Source of the DNA: Lachnospiraceae bacterium | GTDB lineage: Bacteria > Bacillota > Clostridia > Lachnospirales > Lachnospiraceae | DNA: 64,000 nt | NCBI GenBank assembly: GCA_022793065.1 | Contig: JAAWCE010000042.1 | Coordinates: forward strand, 62,001 to 126,000 | Direction of reading: 5' to 3' | Made by a program: the position numbers and the translations under genes | The notes under the pieces: generated by a model | Told to the model about the DNA's origin: nothing | Databases searched by the model: none | What the model saw: only the letters and a program-made list of their open reading frames with translations | Shown here: positions 25,034 through 35,543 of the stretch, piece by piece | How the letters are laid out: every line of letters begins with the position of its first letter | How positions within the stretch are numbered: the first letter of the stretch is position 1

Positions 25034-27718
25034 ATGAACATGCCGGAACAGATACCCGTTGAAGACCTGACACCCATGATGCAGCAGTATGTGGAGACCA
25101 AAAAACAATATGCTGACTGTATTCTTTTTTACCGTCTGGGAGATTTTTATGAGATGTTTTTTCAGGATGCCCAGATTGTGGCCAGGGAATTAGAGCTGAC
25201 TTTGACAGGAAAAGCCTGTGGTCTGGAAGAACGTGCCCCCATGTGCGGTGTTCCATACCATGCGGTGGAAGGATATTTGACGAAACTGGTAAGCAGGGGC
25301 TATAAGGTTGCTATCTGTGAACAGATAGAGGACCCTAAACTTGCAAAGGGACTGGTAAAAAGAGATGTAACCAGAATTGTAACGCCGGGAACCAATCTGA
25401 ATATGCAGTCATTGGAGGAATCCAAAAACAATTTCCTGATGTGTATTGCCTATACTCCAACCAAAACAGGTATTTCAGTGGCAGACGTAACAACCGGGGA
25501 TTATTATTTGACGGAAGTGGAGGATCTGAGGAAGCTTAAAGACGAATTGATGAAATATGAGCCCTCAGAAATTATCTGTAACGAAGCATTTTTGGTAAGC
25601 GGCTTTGACATAGAAGATTTGCGCGGAAGATATCATATTTCAGTAAATGCCCTGGAATCCCATCTGTTTGATGATGATGGATGTAAGCGTCTTCTTCTGC
25701 GTCATTTTAAGGTGACAACCCTCATAGGACTAGGCATTGAAGAATTTCCTGTAGGCATGACTGCTGCCGGGGCGTTGCTCCAGTATTTATATGATACACA
25801 GAAGACCGAACTAACCCATTTTACCCATATATATCCTTATTTGACAAATAAATACATGCTGTTGGACAGCTCCACCAGAAGGAATCTTGAGCTTACAGAA
25901 ACTTTGCGTGAAAAGCAAAAGAGAGGATCTCTGCTATGGGTGTTGGATAAGACAAAGACTGCTATGGGGGGACGTTTGCTTAGAAGTATGTTGGAACAAC
26001 CCCTGATTGACAAATCGGAAATGGAACAACGTCTGGACGCGGTGGAAGCTTTGGGAAAAGACAGTGTATCAAGAGATGAAATCAGAGAATATCTGAATTC
26101 CGTTTATGATATGGAAAGACTTTTGAGCAAAGTTACATATAAGACTGCAAATCCCAGAGACTTCATAGCGCTGAGAAATTCACTGGAAATGCTTCCGGCA
26201 CTTAAAACTGTTTTGCAGGGATTTACAGGGCAGGAGCTTGAAGATATTGAAAAGGATATGGATGAACTGCAGGATATCTTTCAATTGATTCAGGCTTCTA
26301 TTGGCGAAGAACCGCCAATCACCATTCGGGAAGGCGGTATTATCAAAGACGGGTTTGACGAAACCATTGATACGCTGCGCAGCGCCAAAAAGGACGGAAA
26401 ACAGTGGTTGGCACAGTTGGAAGAGCAGGACCGGGAACGGACAGGCATTAAAAATCTGAAAATTAAGTACAATAAGGTTTTCGGTTATTATTTTGAAGTG
26501 ACCAATTCCTATAAAAATATGGTTCCGGAAGACTATGTCAGAAAACAGACATTGGCAAATGCGGAAAGATATACAACGCCAAGGTTAAAAGAGTTGGAAG
26601 ACACAATCTTAAATGCGGAAGATAAGCTGACCACGTTAGAATATGATTTGTTTTGCAAAATACGTGATTCTATTGCGGCGGAGCTGAAGCGGATTCAGTC
26701 TACGGCAAAGGCTGTGGCCCGTCTGGACGTTTATGCTTCCCTATCACTGGTATCAGAGCGCAATCATTATGTGCGTCCAAAATTAAATGAAAAGGGACTG
26801 ATTGATATCAAAGATGGCCGTCATCCTGTGGTTGAGCAGATGATTACAAATGATATGTTTATTGCCAATGATACATATCTGGATAATAACAGTCATTGCA
26901 TCAGTATTATTACAGGCCCTAATATGGCGGGAAAATCCACCTATATGCGCCAGACTGCATTGATTGTATTGATGGCGCAAATCGGATGTTTTGTCCCGGC
27001 CAAAAGCGCTAATATTGGTATTGTGGACAGAATCTTTACCAGGGTGGGGGCATCGGATGATCTGGCAAGCGGGCAATCTACTTTTATGGTGGAGATGAAC
27101 GAAGTGGCAAATATTTTGCGCAATGCCACGGCGGACAGTCTTTTGATTCTGGATGAAATCGGCAGAGGTACCTCCACATTTGACGGCCTCAGCATTGCCT
27201 GGGCTGTCATAGAACATATCAGCAATCGCAGACTATTGGGAGCCAAAACATTATTTGCAACCCATTATCACGAGCTTACTGAGCTGGAAGGTAAAATGAG
27301 TAATGTCAATAATTATTGCATTGCGGTGAAAGAATGTGGGGACGATATTGTTTTTCTGCGGAAAATCATCAAAGGAGGCGCCGATAAAAGTTATGGTATT
27401 CAGGTGGCAAAGCTGGCCGGCGTTCCTGACATGGTAATCGGAAGGGCAAAGGAAATTGTGGAACAGCTTACGGACAACGATATCATTGAGAAGATTCAAA
27501 GCATTGCCGTTGACGTAAAGGGAGATAAGATTTCCGTAAAAAAGCAGCCGGTGCTGGATGAGGTGGATTTGGCGCAAATTTCTCTATTTGATACGGTGAC
27601 GGATGAGGATGTCTTAAAAGAATTGATGGAAATAGAATTGAATACACTCACACCCATTGATGCGTTAAATGCCTTGTATCGGCTGCAGAATAAGCTGAAG
27701 AACAGGTGGCAGGTGTGA
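25034..27718 (+). CDS. mutS: DNA mismatch repair protein MutS
   Basis: 894-residue mismatch-recognition ATPase. The mismatch-contacting Phe-X-Glu is present (GDFYEMF, Phe38-Glu40). The Walker A motif GPNMAGKST begins at residue 628, followed by DSLLILDEIGRGTSTFDG (Walker B) and THYHELTEL. The C-terminal helix-turn-helix and beta-binding tail look complete (length normal for MutS1). It starts the mutS-mutL-miaA cluster behind its own promoter and leader hairpin. Confidence 0.97.
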   Translation: MNMPEQIPVEDLTPMMQQYVETKKQYADCILFYRLGDFYEMFFQDAQIVARELELTLTGKACGLEERAPMCGVPYHAVEGYLTKLVSRGYKVAICEQIEDPKLAKGLVKRDVTRIVTPGTNLNMQSLEESKNNFLMCIAYTPTKTGISVADVTTGDYYLTEVEDLRKLKDELMKYEPSEIICNEAFLVSGFDIEDLRGRYHISVNALESHLFDDDGCKRLLLRHFKVTTLIGLGIEEFPVGMTAAGALLQYLYDTQKTELTHFTHIYPYLTNKYMLLDSSTRRNLELTETLREKQKRGSLLWVLDKTKTAMGGRLLRSMLEQPLIDKSEMEQRLDAVEALGKDSVSRDEIREYLNSVYDMERLLSKVTYKTANPRDFIALRNSLEMLPALKTVLQGFTGQELEDIEKDMDELQDIFQLIQASIGEEPPITIREGGIIKDGFDETIDTLRSAKKDGKQWLAQLEEQDRERTGIKNLKIKYNKVFGYYFEVTNSYKNMVPEDYVRKQTLANAERYTTPRLKELEDTILNAEDKLTTLEYDLFCKIRDSIAAELKRIQSTAKAVARLDVYASLSLVSERNHYVRPKLNEKGLIDIKDGRHPVVEQMITNDMFIANDTYLDNNSHCISIITGPNMAGKSTYMRQTALIVLMAQIGCFVPAKSANIGIVDRIFTRVGASDDLASGQSTFMVEMNEVANILRNATADSLLILDEIGRGTSTFDGLSIAWAVIEHISNRRLLGAKTLFATHYHELTELEGKMSNVNNYCIAVKECGDDIVFLRKIIKGGADKSYGIQVAKLAGVPDMVIGRAKEIVEQLTDNDIIEKIQSIAVDVKGDKISVKKQPVLDEVDLAQISLFDTVTDEDVLKELMEIELNTLTPIDALNALYRLQNKLKNRWQV

Positions 27719-27749
27719 GGATAATAGTCCTGAGCTTGCGAGGTGGAAA

Positions 27750-29897
27750 ATGGCTAAGATACATATTCTGGATTCGGAGACAATAGATAAGATAGCGGCC
27801 GGGGAGGTTGTGGAACGTCCTTCAAGCGTGGTAAAGGAATTGGTGGAAAACGCCATTGACGCAGGTGCAACCGCAATTACCGTGGAAGTAAAGGATGGAG
27901 GCATTGAATTAATCCGTGTCACGGACAACGGCTGTGGCATGGAAAAGGAGCAACTGCGGACTGCCTTTTTGCGTCATGCCACCAGCAAAATTGAGAATGT
28001 GAACGATTTATTGCGTATCTCCAGTTTGGGTTTTCGGGGAGAGGCGCTGTCCAGCATTGCTGCAGTGGCACGGGTGGAAGTTGCTACCAAAGTATCCGGG
28101 TGTATGACCGGCAGCCGTATTCTTTTAGAAGGTGCAAATGAGGTGAGTTTTGATGAGGTAGGCGTGCCGGAAGGGACCACATTCATTGTGCGGAATCTTT
28201 TTTTTAACACCCCTGTAAGGCGTAAATTTTTAAAGCAGCCCGTTACGGAGGGAGGATATATTGCCGCGCTTATGGAGCATTTGGCGCTGTCCAGACCGGA
28301 TGTTTCTTTTAAATTTCTGCTTGGAAATCAGACAAAATTTCACACTTCAGGCAACGGGGATTTAAGAGAGGTAATTTACCGCATTTACGGAAGGGAGGTA
28401 GCAGGAGCACTCATACCTATACAGGCAAAAAGAGAGGGAATGTGCATCGAAGGCTATCTTGGCAAACCGGTGCAGGTCCGATCCAACCGAAATTTTGAGA
28501 TTTATTTTATCAACGGAAGATTTATACGCAGCAATGTGGTTTCAAAAGCGGTGGAAGAAGGATATAAGGAATATCTGATGCAGCATAAATTTCCTTTGTG
28601 CGTACTGCATATCACTATGGATACCGCCTGTGTGGATGTGAATGTACATCCGACCAAAATGGATGTGAGATTCAGTGATACCATTGGATTTTGCGGTTTT
28701 GTGACCGAGACGGTAAAGCAAACATTGCGCTGTCAGGAAATGATTCCGGAAGCATCTCTTTCCACGGAAAAAGAATTAAGGGCGGTTAGAACAGCCGAAA
28801 GAAAAGAGAAAGAGAGAAAGGATACGCCGGAACCTTTTGAGAGTAGGCGAAGCAGCGTATACCAGGTGATGGAAGAAGCACAATATACAAAAAGTCAGCC
28901 GAAAGCACAGGACTTTTCACATAATCCTGTTTGGAAGCGTGTGAAAAGTCATGATTTTTCTGAGGAAACAAGTATTGTACAGGACAAAATCGAAGTGATA
29001 CAAAAAGAGCCGGATGAACTGCATCAAAAAGCAGCTATAGTGCAGGAAGTACCTGATGACAAATATTATGCTACACAGGACAATCACAGAGAAACGAAAG
29101 CTGTGGATAATGACTTAAATGTAATTGAGAAAGCAGAACAAATTTTACAGGAAGAAGACTTTTTTACGGAAACTTCGGAAGTTGCGGAAAATAGACCATC
29201 GGAAGAAAATAATACAAAAAATCAGGAAAATGATTTATCTCCCACGCCAACTGGGGTACAGATGAACTTTTTTGAAGACAAAATTCTTACCATGGAGAAC
29301 AGAAACAGATTTCGGATGATTGGTCAGGTATTTGATACGTATTGGCTGATTGAATTTGAGGAAAAGCTTTTGATGGTAGACCAACATGCGGCCCATGAGA
29401 AAGTAAATTACGAAAGATTGATGAAGCAATATCATGAAAAAGTTGTGGTGTCACAAAATTTGCTTCCGCCTGTGATAGTCACGCTGTCAGGGCAGGAGGA
29501 AATGGTGTTAAAGGAACACAGGGAAGTATTTGAGGCCCTGGGATTTGAGATTGAAGATTTCGGCGGAAGCGAATATGCGCTGCGCAGCGTTCCGGTGGAT
29601 TTATATGGTTGTGACGAAAAGGAAATGTTTCTTGAGGTATTGGAAGGGTTGGCAAATGGAAGTACATTGAAAAGCACAGAGTCCGGAAACCTTCGTGTAA
29701 TTGAAGAAAAGATAGCTTCCATGTCCTGTAAAGCTGCTGTGAAAGGAAATAACAGGCTCAGTTTTGCGGAGGCGGAAGCCTTGATAGATGAACTTCTTAC
29801 ATTGGACAATCCTTATCATTGTCCCCATGGAAGACCTACCATTGTTGCAATGACGAAAACGGAGATGGACCGGAAATTTAAGCGGATTGTCAGTTGA
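27750..29897 (+). CDS. mutL: DNA mismatch repair protein MutL
   Basis: 715 residues. The N-terminal GHKL ATPase has ELVENAIDAGAT, DNGCGM and the GFRGEALSSIAA motif. A long charged linker covers about 330-510. The C-terminal dimer domain includes the metal-dependent endonuclease motif DQHAAHEKVNYE, expected in organisms lacking MutH. It follows mutS by 31 bases with a GAGGTGG site, forming an operon. Near the C-terminus, CPHGRPT completes the endonuclease site. Confidence 0.97.
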   Translation: MAKIHILDSETIDKIAAGEVVERPSSVVKELVENAIDAGATAITVEVKDGGIELIRVTDNGCGMEKEQLRTAFLRHATSKIENVNDLLRISSLGFRGEALSSIAAVARVEVATKVSGCMTGSRILLEGANEVSFDEVGVPEGTTFIVRNLFFNTPVRRKFLKQPVTEGGYIAALMEHLALSRPDVSFKFLLGNQTKFHTSGNGDLREVIYRIYGREVAGALIPIQAKREGMCIEGYLGKPVQVRSNRNFEIYFINGRFIRSNVVSKAVEEGYKEYLMQHKFPLCVLHITMDTACVDVNVHPTKMDVRFSDTIGFCGFVTETVKQTLRCQEMIPEASLSTEKELRAVRTAERKEKERKDTPEPFESRRSSVYQVMEEAQYTKSQPKAQDFSHNPVWKRVKSHDFSEETSIVQDKIEVIQKEPDELHQKAAIVQEVPDDKYYATQDNHRETKAVDNDLNVIEKAEQILQEEDFFTETSEVAENRPSEENNTKNQENDLSPTPTGVQMNFFEDKILTMENRNRFRMIGQVFDTYWLIEFEEKLLMVDQHAAHEKVNYERLMKQYHEKVVVSQNLLPPVIVTLSGQEEMVLKEHREVFEALGFEIEDFGGSEYALRSVPVDLYGCDEKEMFLEVLEGLANGSTLKSTESGNLRVIEEKIASMSCKAAVKGNNRLSFAEAEALIDELLTLDNPYHCPHGRPTIVAMTKTEMDRKFKRIVS

Positions 29898-30064
29898 AGC
29901 GTTTCATCCCATGAAAATAAAACGCCCCGTTGTCTGCAGCAAAGTATTTGAATGGAAGTGTGACAAAGGGAAAGATTGCCCGTGGCTGTGCTTAAATCCG
30001 AAATTATGTGGTATGGATACCAGATGAGCCGGTGATAATTGCGGGCTGGAGACAGGTGAATAAA

Positions 30065-31048
30065 ATGAACGGAGACAAAAAAAGCAGTCCTATGATTGTA
30101 CTTGCCGGTCCTACGGCGGTGGGAAAGACAAAACTATCTATCGCCCTGGCAAAAGCTGTGGGCGGTGAAATTGTATCTGCCGATTCCATGCAGGTCTATC
30201 GTTATATGGATATTGGCACCGCAAAAATTACACAAGATGAGATGCAGGGCGTTCCCCACCATATGATTGATGTATTGGAGCCATGGGATACTTTTAATGT
30301 GGCGGTATTTAAGACAATGTGCGAACAATGTGTGACTGAAATCTATCAAAGAGGGCATATTCCCATTGTAACCGGCGGAACAGGATTTTATATTCAAGCA
30401 TTATTGCGGAATATTGACTTTACCGAGAATGAATGTAATACGGAATACAGAACTTCGTTGGAGCGTTTGGCAGCACAAAAGGGGGCGGCATATCTGCATG
30501 AGCTATTACAAGAGATAGACCCTGTGTCAGCCCAAGCGATTCATGCCAACAATATCAAACGAACCATTCGGGCGTTGGAATATTTTCATTTGACGGGAGA
30601 ACCTATTTCACGCCATAATGAAAGGGAGCGGGAAAAGGTATCCGCATATCAATCCTGGTATTTTGTATTAACGGATCTCAGAGAACGCCTGTATGCCTGT
30701 ATTGACCGCCGCGTAGATGAAATGATAGAACGTGGACTTGTGGACGAGGTAAAGAAACTGGCAGCCATGGGTTGTCACAGAGAGCTGGTATCCATGCAGG
30801 GGTTGGGATACAAGGAAATTCTGGCATACCTGGAAGGAGAGACGGATTTTGAACAAGCGTTGGACATTTTAAAGAGAGATACCAGACATTTTGCAAAACG
30901 ACAACTTACATGGTTTCGCAGGGAGCGGGACGTCATATGGGTGGACAAGAGTAAATTTGCTTATAATGAAGAAAAAATATTGGGATATATGCTTGAAATC
31001 ATTCGTGGCAAAGCGCCAAATACGGAAAAGCAAACCATGAAGGAATAG
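30065..31048 (+). CDS. miaA: tRNA dimethylallyltransferase MiaA
   Basis: 327-residue cytoplasmic enzyme that adds a dimethylallyl group to A37 of tRNA, the substrate later methylthiolated by MiaB. The P-loop GPTAVGKTKLS is at 15-25, followed by SADSMQVYRYMDIGTAK and the DLRERLYACIDRRVDEMIERG region. The ATG at 30065 was preferred over a frame start at 30008 because the P-loop then has normal spacing from the N-terminus and a GGAG-type site is present. It lies 167 bases after mutL. Confidence 0.96.
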   Translation: MNGDKKSSPMIVLAGPTAVGKTKLSIALAKAVGGEIVSADSMQVYRYMDIGTAKITQDEMQGVPHHMIDVLEPWDTFNVAVFKTMCEQCVTEIYQRGHIPIVTGGTGFYIQALLRNIDFTENECNTEYRTSLERLAAQKGAAYLHELLQEIDPVSAQAIHANNIKRTIRALEYFHLTGEPISRHNEREREKVSAYQSWYFVLTDLRERLYACIDRRVDEMIERGLVDEVKKLAAMGCHRELVSMQGLGYKEILAYLEGETDFEQALDILKRDTRHFAKRQLTWFRRERDVIWVDKSKFAYNEEKILGYMLEIIRGKAPNTEKQTMKE

Positions 31049-31110
31049 CATAAGAAGTACCGGAAATAATCCAAAAAGGAGGCCGCCGAAACGGGACGGA
31101 AAAAGTGATT

Positions 31111-32478
31111 ATGACAGAAACAGATATAGAACATTCTAATGTGACAGGTATTTTTGCGGACAATGACTTGTCCGGCAACGTAGAAAAAATGTATGAGAAC
31201 ATGGAAATCCAACCGGAAGTCTTCACATATGGGAATAGGATTTTAAAAGAACTGGAAACACGATTTCGGGAAATCGACGAAATTGCGGAGTATAATCAAT
31301 TAAAAGTGATAAAAGCCATGCAGGAATGTCGAGTTGGTGAAGCGTGTCTGTTGGGAACTACAGGTTATGGGTATGACGATATGGGGAGGGATACGCTGGA
31401 GGCGGTCTATGCAAAGGTTTTTCACACGGAAGACGCTCTGGTACGCCCACAGATCACATGTGGTACCCATGCCCTGGCGCTGGCGTTAATGAGTAATTTG
31501 CGTCCGGGGGATGAACTGCTTTCACCGGTGGGGAAACCCTACGATACGCTGGAAGAAGTAATCGGAATCCGGCCGTCTCAAGGTTCCCTTGCGGAGTATG
31601 GCATCACTTACAGACAGGTGGATTTGCTTGCGGACGGCAGTTTTGATTATGAAGGAATCGGAAATGCCATAAATGATAGAACCAAACTTGTGACCATTCA
31701 GCGTTCTAAAGGATATCAGACCCGTCCTACGTTTTCGGTGGAGCAGATTGGGGCGTTGATTGCTTTCATTAAGAAGCGCAAACCAGAGGTTATCTGTATG
31801 GTGGATAATTGTTACGGAGAATTTGTGGAAACAAGGGAACCTAGCGATGTGGGGGCCGACATGGTGGTAGGTTCTTTGATTAAGAATCCGGGAGGCGGTC
31901 TGGCGCCCATCGGAGGGTATATTGCAGGGAAAAAAAGCTGTGTGGAACATGCCGCTTACAGATTAACTTCTCCGGGGTTGGGGAAGGAAGTGGGGGCCTC
32001 CCTGGGGATACTGAAAGATTTCTATCAAGGACTTTTTCTGGCGCCTACGGTGACGGCCTCCGCCCTGAAAGGAGCTGTTTTTGCAGCAAATCTATATGAA
32101 CGGTTGGGATTTGATGTGATTCCGGGAGGCAGTGAAAGCAGGCACGATATTATTCAGGCAATTACGTTTCACAATCCTGAAAGTGTGATTGCGTTTTGCC
32201 AGGGAATTCAGGCGGCGGCGCCTGTGGACAGTCATGTTGCGCCGCAGGCGGCGGATATGCCTGGGTATGATTCACAGGTCATTATGGCGGCGGGAGCGTT
32301 TGTATCGGGTTCTTCCATAGAGCTTTCCGCAGACGCGCCAATCAGACCCCCTTATGCGGTGTATTTTCAGGGAGGGCTTACCTGGCAGCACGCAAAATTC
32401 GGTATTTTAAAAACGCTGCAATTTCTTGTAAATAAGGGTTTGGTGAATAAAAAAGAATTCAAGTGTAGCAATCTGTAG
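31111..32478 (+). CDS. Methionine gamma-lyase-like PLP enzyme (YnbB/aluminium-resistance family)
   Basis: 455-residue fold-type I PLP enzyme of the family related to cystathionine beta-/methionine gamma-lyases and long annotated as aluminium resistance protein. The probable PLP lysine is Lys258 in GSLIKNPGGGLAP; ITCGTHALALAL and ICMVDNCYGEF form the cofactor pocket. The start is uncertain: a GTG at 31105 and the ATG at 31111 share the same region, and the best AGGAGG is about 27 bases upstream. Position after miaA parallels ynbB in Bacillus. The substrate is unproven. Confidence 0.85.
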   Translation: MTETDIEHSNVTGIFADNDLSGNVEKMYENMEIQPEVFTYGNRILKELETRFREIDEIAEYNQLKVIKAMQECRVGEACLLGTTGYGYDDMGRDTLEAVYAKVFHTEDALVRPQITCGTHALALALMSNLRPGDELLSPVGKPYDTLEEVIGIRPSQGSLAEYGITYRQVDLLADGSFDYEGIGNAINDRTKLVTIQRSKGYQTRPTFSVEQIGALIAFIKKRKPEVICMVDNCYGEFVETREPSDVGADMVVGSLIKNPGGGLAPIGGYIAGKKSCVEHAAYRLTSPGLGKEVGASLGILKDFYQGLFLAPTVTASALKGAVFAANLYERLGFDVIPGGSESRHDIIQAITFHNPESVIAFCQGIQAAAPVDSHVAPQAADMPGYDSQVIMAAGAFVSGSSIELSADAPIRPPYAVYFQGGLTWQHAKFGILKTLQFLVNKGLVNKKEFKCSNL

Positions 32479-32590
32479 AAAATCGTCAAAATAAATTCTA
32501 TGATTTTAGTGTACAGTTTTTACATTTTGTGGTACTATATAAAGGTCTGTAAGAATATAGCCGGGAATAGAAACGAAAGAGGATAAAAGT

Positions 32591-32830
32591 TTGAGAAAAA
32601 TAAACTGGGTACTACTATTGGTAGTACTAACCGGATTTGTAATCGGCAGATTCATAGGTACTTACTTTGAAGGTACATTTTTGGATTATGGCTCGACGTT
32701 TGGGCTGGTTTCGCCGGTGGTACTTGATTTAGGATTCTTTTCTCTGACCTTTGGACTTACGATTCATATTACCATTGCCAGTGTGGTAGGTGTGGTGATT
32801 GCATTGGTAGTGTATCGTTTTATCAGATAG
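32591..32830 (+). CDS. DUF4321 family small membrane protein
   Basis: 79 residues with two membrane segments (about 6-22 and 52-76), matching the DUF4321 pattern of a short clostridial protein found just before radC/mreB. It begins with TTG at 32591 behind a GAGG site. Function unknown. A possible promoter (TGTACA, 17 bases, TACTAT at 32510-32538) precedes it and may serve the radC-mre genes downstream. Confidence 0.8.
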   Translation: MRKINWVLLLVVLTGFVIGRFIGTYFEGTFLDYGSTFGLVSPVVLDLGFFSLTFGLTIHITIASVVGVVIALVVYRFIR

Positions 32831-32906
32831 GACAGGCCGGGAGAAGAAAAGTTTTTGTTGATACGGGCAATAGGGATGCGTCGGAGAAGGTTGAAAAAGG
32901 AGACGC

Positions 32907-33626
32907 ATGAAGCAGGTAAAACAGACGGAAATCATTACAAAAGCAGAAAAAATGATACAGGAGCTTCCTTATGAACGTTTTTTAAGGTTCGGTCCGGAAC
33001 ATCTTACGGAGGCGGAATTGTTGGCCATCATCATACGCACAGGGACACATGAGAAAAGTGCGCTGCAGGTTGCAGAGGAAGTTTTATGCCTTGCAAGGTA
33101 CCCCAAAGAAGGTCTGCTGGGTCTGTATGATGTCACATTAGAAGAGCTCAAAAGTATCGGCGGAATCGGCGAGGTAAAAGCGGTGAAGCTGAAATCTCTG
33201 ACGGAGCTTTCCATGAGACTGAGCACAGCCAGAGCCAAGGAGGGATTAAGCTTTCAATGTTCAGGTCAGGTGGCGGCATATTTTATGGAACGGCTCAGGC
33301 ATAGGGACACCGAATGTGTGGTGTTGGTATGTCTGGATGCAAAAGGCCAGGTTATCTGCGAAAAAAAGATGTCTGAAGGCAGTGTGACCATGTCACTGAT
33401 TTCTCCCAGAGAAATATTTCTGACCGCACTGGAAAACAGGGCCGTTACAATTCTTCTGGTGCATAATCATCCCAGCGGCGACCCTACCCCCAGCAAATCG
33501 GACAAGGAGCTTACGGATAATGTGAGAGATGCGGGGAATCAAATGGGAATACCGCTGCTTGACCATATTATCATCGGCGATCAAAGCTATGTCAGCTTCA
33601 AAGAAGCATCATGGTTTATCAAATAG
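32907..33626 (+). CDS. radC: RadC-family JAB-domain protein
   Basis: 239 residues. An N-terminal helix-hairpin-helix region (SIGGIGEVKAVKLKSL) precedes a JAB/MPN metalloprotease-like domain with the zinc motif HNHPSGDPTPSKSD (His186, His188, Asp199-type spacing). Historically called a DNA repair protein, though its real role is unsettled. In Firmicutes it typically lies just upstream of mreB, as here. Confidence 0.94.
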   Translation: MKQVKQTEIITKAEKMIQELPYERFLRFGPEHLTEAELLAIIIRTGTHEKSALQVAEEVLCLARYPKEGLLGLYDVTLEELKSIGGIGEVKAVKLKSLTELSMRLSTARAKEGLSFQCSGQVAAYFMERLRHRDTECVVLVCLDAKGQVICEKKMSEGSVTMSLISPREIFLTALENRAVTILLVHNHPSGDPTPSKSDKELTDNVRDAGNQMGIPLLDHIIIGDQSYVSFKEASWFIK

Positions 33627-33657
33627 TATTTTATACAATTAGAAAGGGGCTGTCATT

Positions 33658-34668
33658 TTGGCAAACAACGCATTCGGTATCGATTTAGGTACTAACAACA
33701 TTAAAATTTACAGCAAGGGTGACGATCATATTATGGTAGAGAAAAATATGATTGCCATTGAAAACAAAAAGGTATTATTCGCTTATGGAAACTCCGCTTA
33801 TGAAATGTATGAGAAAGCGCCCAGTAATATTCATATTTCGTATCCATTATCAAGCGGTGTGATTGCAGATATTAAAAATATGGAGACTTTGGTGCGGTAT
33901 TTTATCACTGATTTGCAGAAAGGCAACACAAAGCCGGCCGATTTTTATATTGCGGTGCCCACGGACGTAACAGAAGTAGAAAAGAGAGCTTTTTATGACT
34001 TAGTCAAGGACGCCAATGTAAAAGCCAAAAAGATTATGGTGGTGGAGAAGGCCGTTGCAGACGGTTTGGGACTGGATATAGACGTAAAAAATTCTCAGGG
34101 AGTGTTGGTGGTCAATGTTGGATATGAAACCACAGAAATTTCCATACTTTCCTTAGGAGGGATTGTACTCAGCCGTCTGATTAAGACGGGCGGTTTGAAA
34201 TTTGATGAGGCAATCCGCACGGCTGTCAGAAAAGAATTCAGCTTAATTATCGGAGGAAAGACTTCCGAGACGGTGAAAATTTCTCTGAAAGAGTTAGAAC
34301 AGGCCGGAAAAGGCGCCATAGTCTATGGAAGAGATATTGTCACAGGGCTTCCGGTGGAAAGAGAAATACCTACCAAGCTGGTCAATGATTGCCTGGAAGA
34401 ACATTTTAATACCATTGTGGATAACGTAAAAGTAATTTTGGAGCGGACCCCGCCTGAATTGGCAGCGGATATTTACCGGCATGGTATTTATCTGACGGGG
34501 GGCGCGTCGCAGATCAGTCATCTGGAAGAGCGTCTGGCCACAGGAACCGGACTGAAAGTGAATGTTTCCGACAACCCCATTGCAAGTGTGGTAATCGGTC
34601 TGGCCAAAATTATCAAGGACGACAATTACAAATCTGTAGCATATGCAATCGAAGGGATGAGTAAATGA
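33658..34668 (+). CDS. mreB: Rod-shape-determining protein MreB/Mbl
   Basis: 336-residue actin-like filament protein that guides lateral wall synthesis. Phosphate-1 motif GIDLGTNNIKIYS, phosphate-2 VNVGYETTEIS and the adenosine motif IYLTGGASQISHLEE are present. It starts with TTG at 33658 behind an AAAGGGG site. Its stop overlaps mreC as ATGA. It is the first gene of the mreBCD-PBP2 block. The phosphate-1 residue run NNIK departs slightly from the common ANTL, as often seen in clostridial copies. Confidence 0.94.
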   Translation: MANNAFGIDLGTNNIKIYSKGDDHIMVEKNMIAIENKKVLFAYGNSAYEMYEKAPSNIHISYPLSSGVIADIKNMETLVRYFITDLQKGNTKPADFYIAVPTDVTEVEKRAFYDLVKDANVKAKKIMVVEKAVADGLGLDIDVKNSQGVLVVNVGYETTEISILSLGGIVLSRLIKTGGLKFDEAIRTAVRKEFSLIIGGKTSETVKISLKELEQAGKGAIVYGRDIVTGLPVEREIPTKLVNDCLEEHFNTIVDNVKVILERTPPELAADIYRHGIYLTGGASQISHLEERLATGTGLKVNVSDNPIASVVIGLAKIIKDDNYKSVAYAIEGMSK

Positions 34669-35531
34669 GCCCAGTAATAAAAAGAAAAGGGGAGAGATTT
34701 ACGCTACCGAGTAAATATCTCCTTTTTATTTTAACGGTTTTCTGTACGGCTTTGATGCTGTTTACGTTTGGCACCGACGTCTTTAATAAGCCTTTGAACA
34801 CGGCAGTGGGATATGTGATAGTGCCATTTCAGCAAGGCATTGGAAAAATTGGAGAATGGTTGGTCAACCGTTCTGATGAACTGGTGCAGATTAGAACATT
34901 ATTGGAAGAGAATGTGAAGCTGAAAGCGGAGATTGCGTCTTTGACGGAAGAAAATACCTTGCTCCAGCAAGATAAGTATGAGTTGAACAGTCTGAGAGAG
35001 CTGTACGCATTGGACGGACAATATGGCGAATATAACAAGGTTGGTGCCAGAGTTATCGGAAGAGATACGGGCAACTGGTATTCTTCCTTTCTGATAGACA
35101 AGGGAGAAGAAGACGGACTTGCGGTGGATATGAATGTGATTGCGGGCGGCGGCCTGGTGGGGCGTATTACCGCAGTGGGGCCGAACTGGTCCAGAGTCAC
35201 TTCCATTATATCCGATAACAGTAAGGTAAGCGGTATGACGCTGGCCACAAAGGATAATTTAATTGTTTCCGGAAATTTGAAACAGATGGCAGAAGGATGT
35301 ATTTCCTTTGGACAGTTGGTGGACAGTCAGAATCAAGTGGCAGAGGGTGATAAGATTGTTACCTCTGATATCAGTGATAAGTATCTTCCCAATATTCTGA
35401 TAGGTTATATTTATGCTATAGACACAGACGCCAACAAATTGACGAAATCAGGTCTGGTGATTCCCGCCGTTGACTTTGAGCATTTAGGACAGGTGTTGGT
35501 AATAACAGATATGAAACAGAGCGTAGAGTAA
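34665..35531 (+). CDS. mreC: Rod-shape-determining protein MreC
   Basis: 288-residue bitopic membrane protein: one membrane segment near residues 16-36, a coiled coil at about 75-115 (ENVKLKAEIASLTEENTLLQ), and a double beta-barrel outside, with the typical GEEDGLAVDMNVIAGGGLVG signature. It links MreB filaments to the PBP2-RodA synthase. It overlaps mreB by four bases, so it is translationally coupled. Confidence 0.95.
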   Translation: MSPVIKRKGERFTLPSKYLLFILTVFCTALMLFTFGTDVFNKPLNTAVGYVIVPFQQGIGKIGEWLVNRSDELVQIRTLLEENVKLKAEIASLTEENTLLQQDKYELNSLRELYALDGQYGEYNKVGARVIGRDTGNWYSSFLIDKGEEDGLAVDMNVIAGGGLVGRITAVGPNWSRVTSIISDNSKVSGMTLATKDNLIVSGNLKQMAEGCISFGQLVDSQNQVAEGDKIVTSDISDKYLPNILIGYIYAIDTDANKLTKSGLVIPAVDFEHLGQVLVITDMKQSVE

Positions 35532-35543
35532 CAGGGAGAAGGA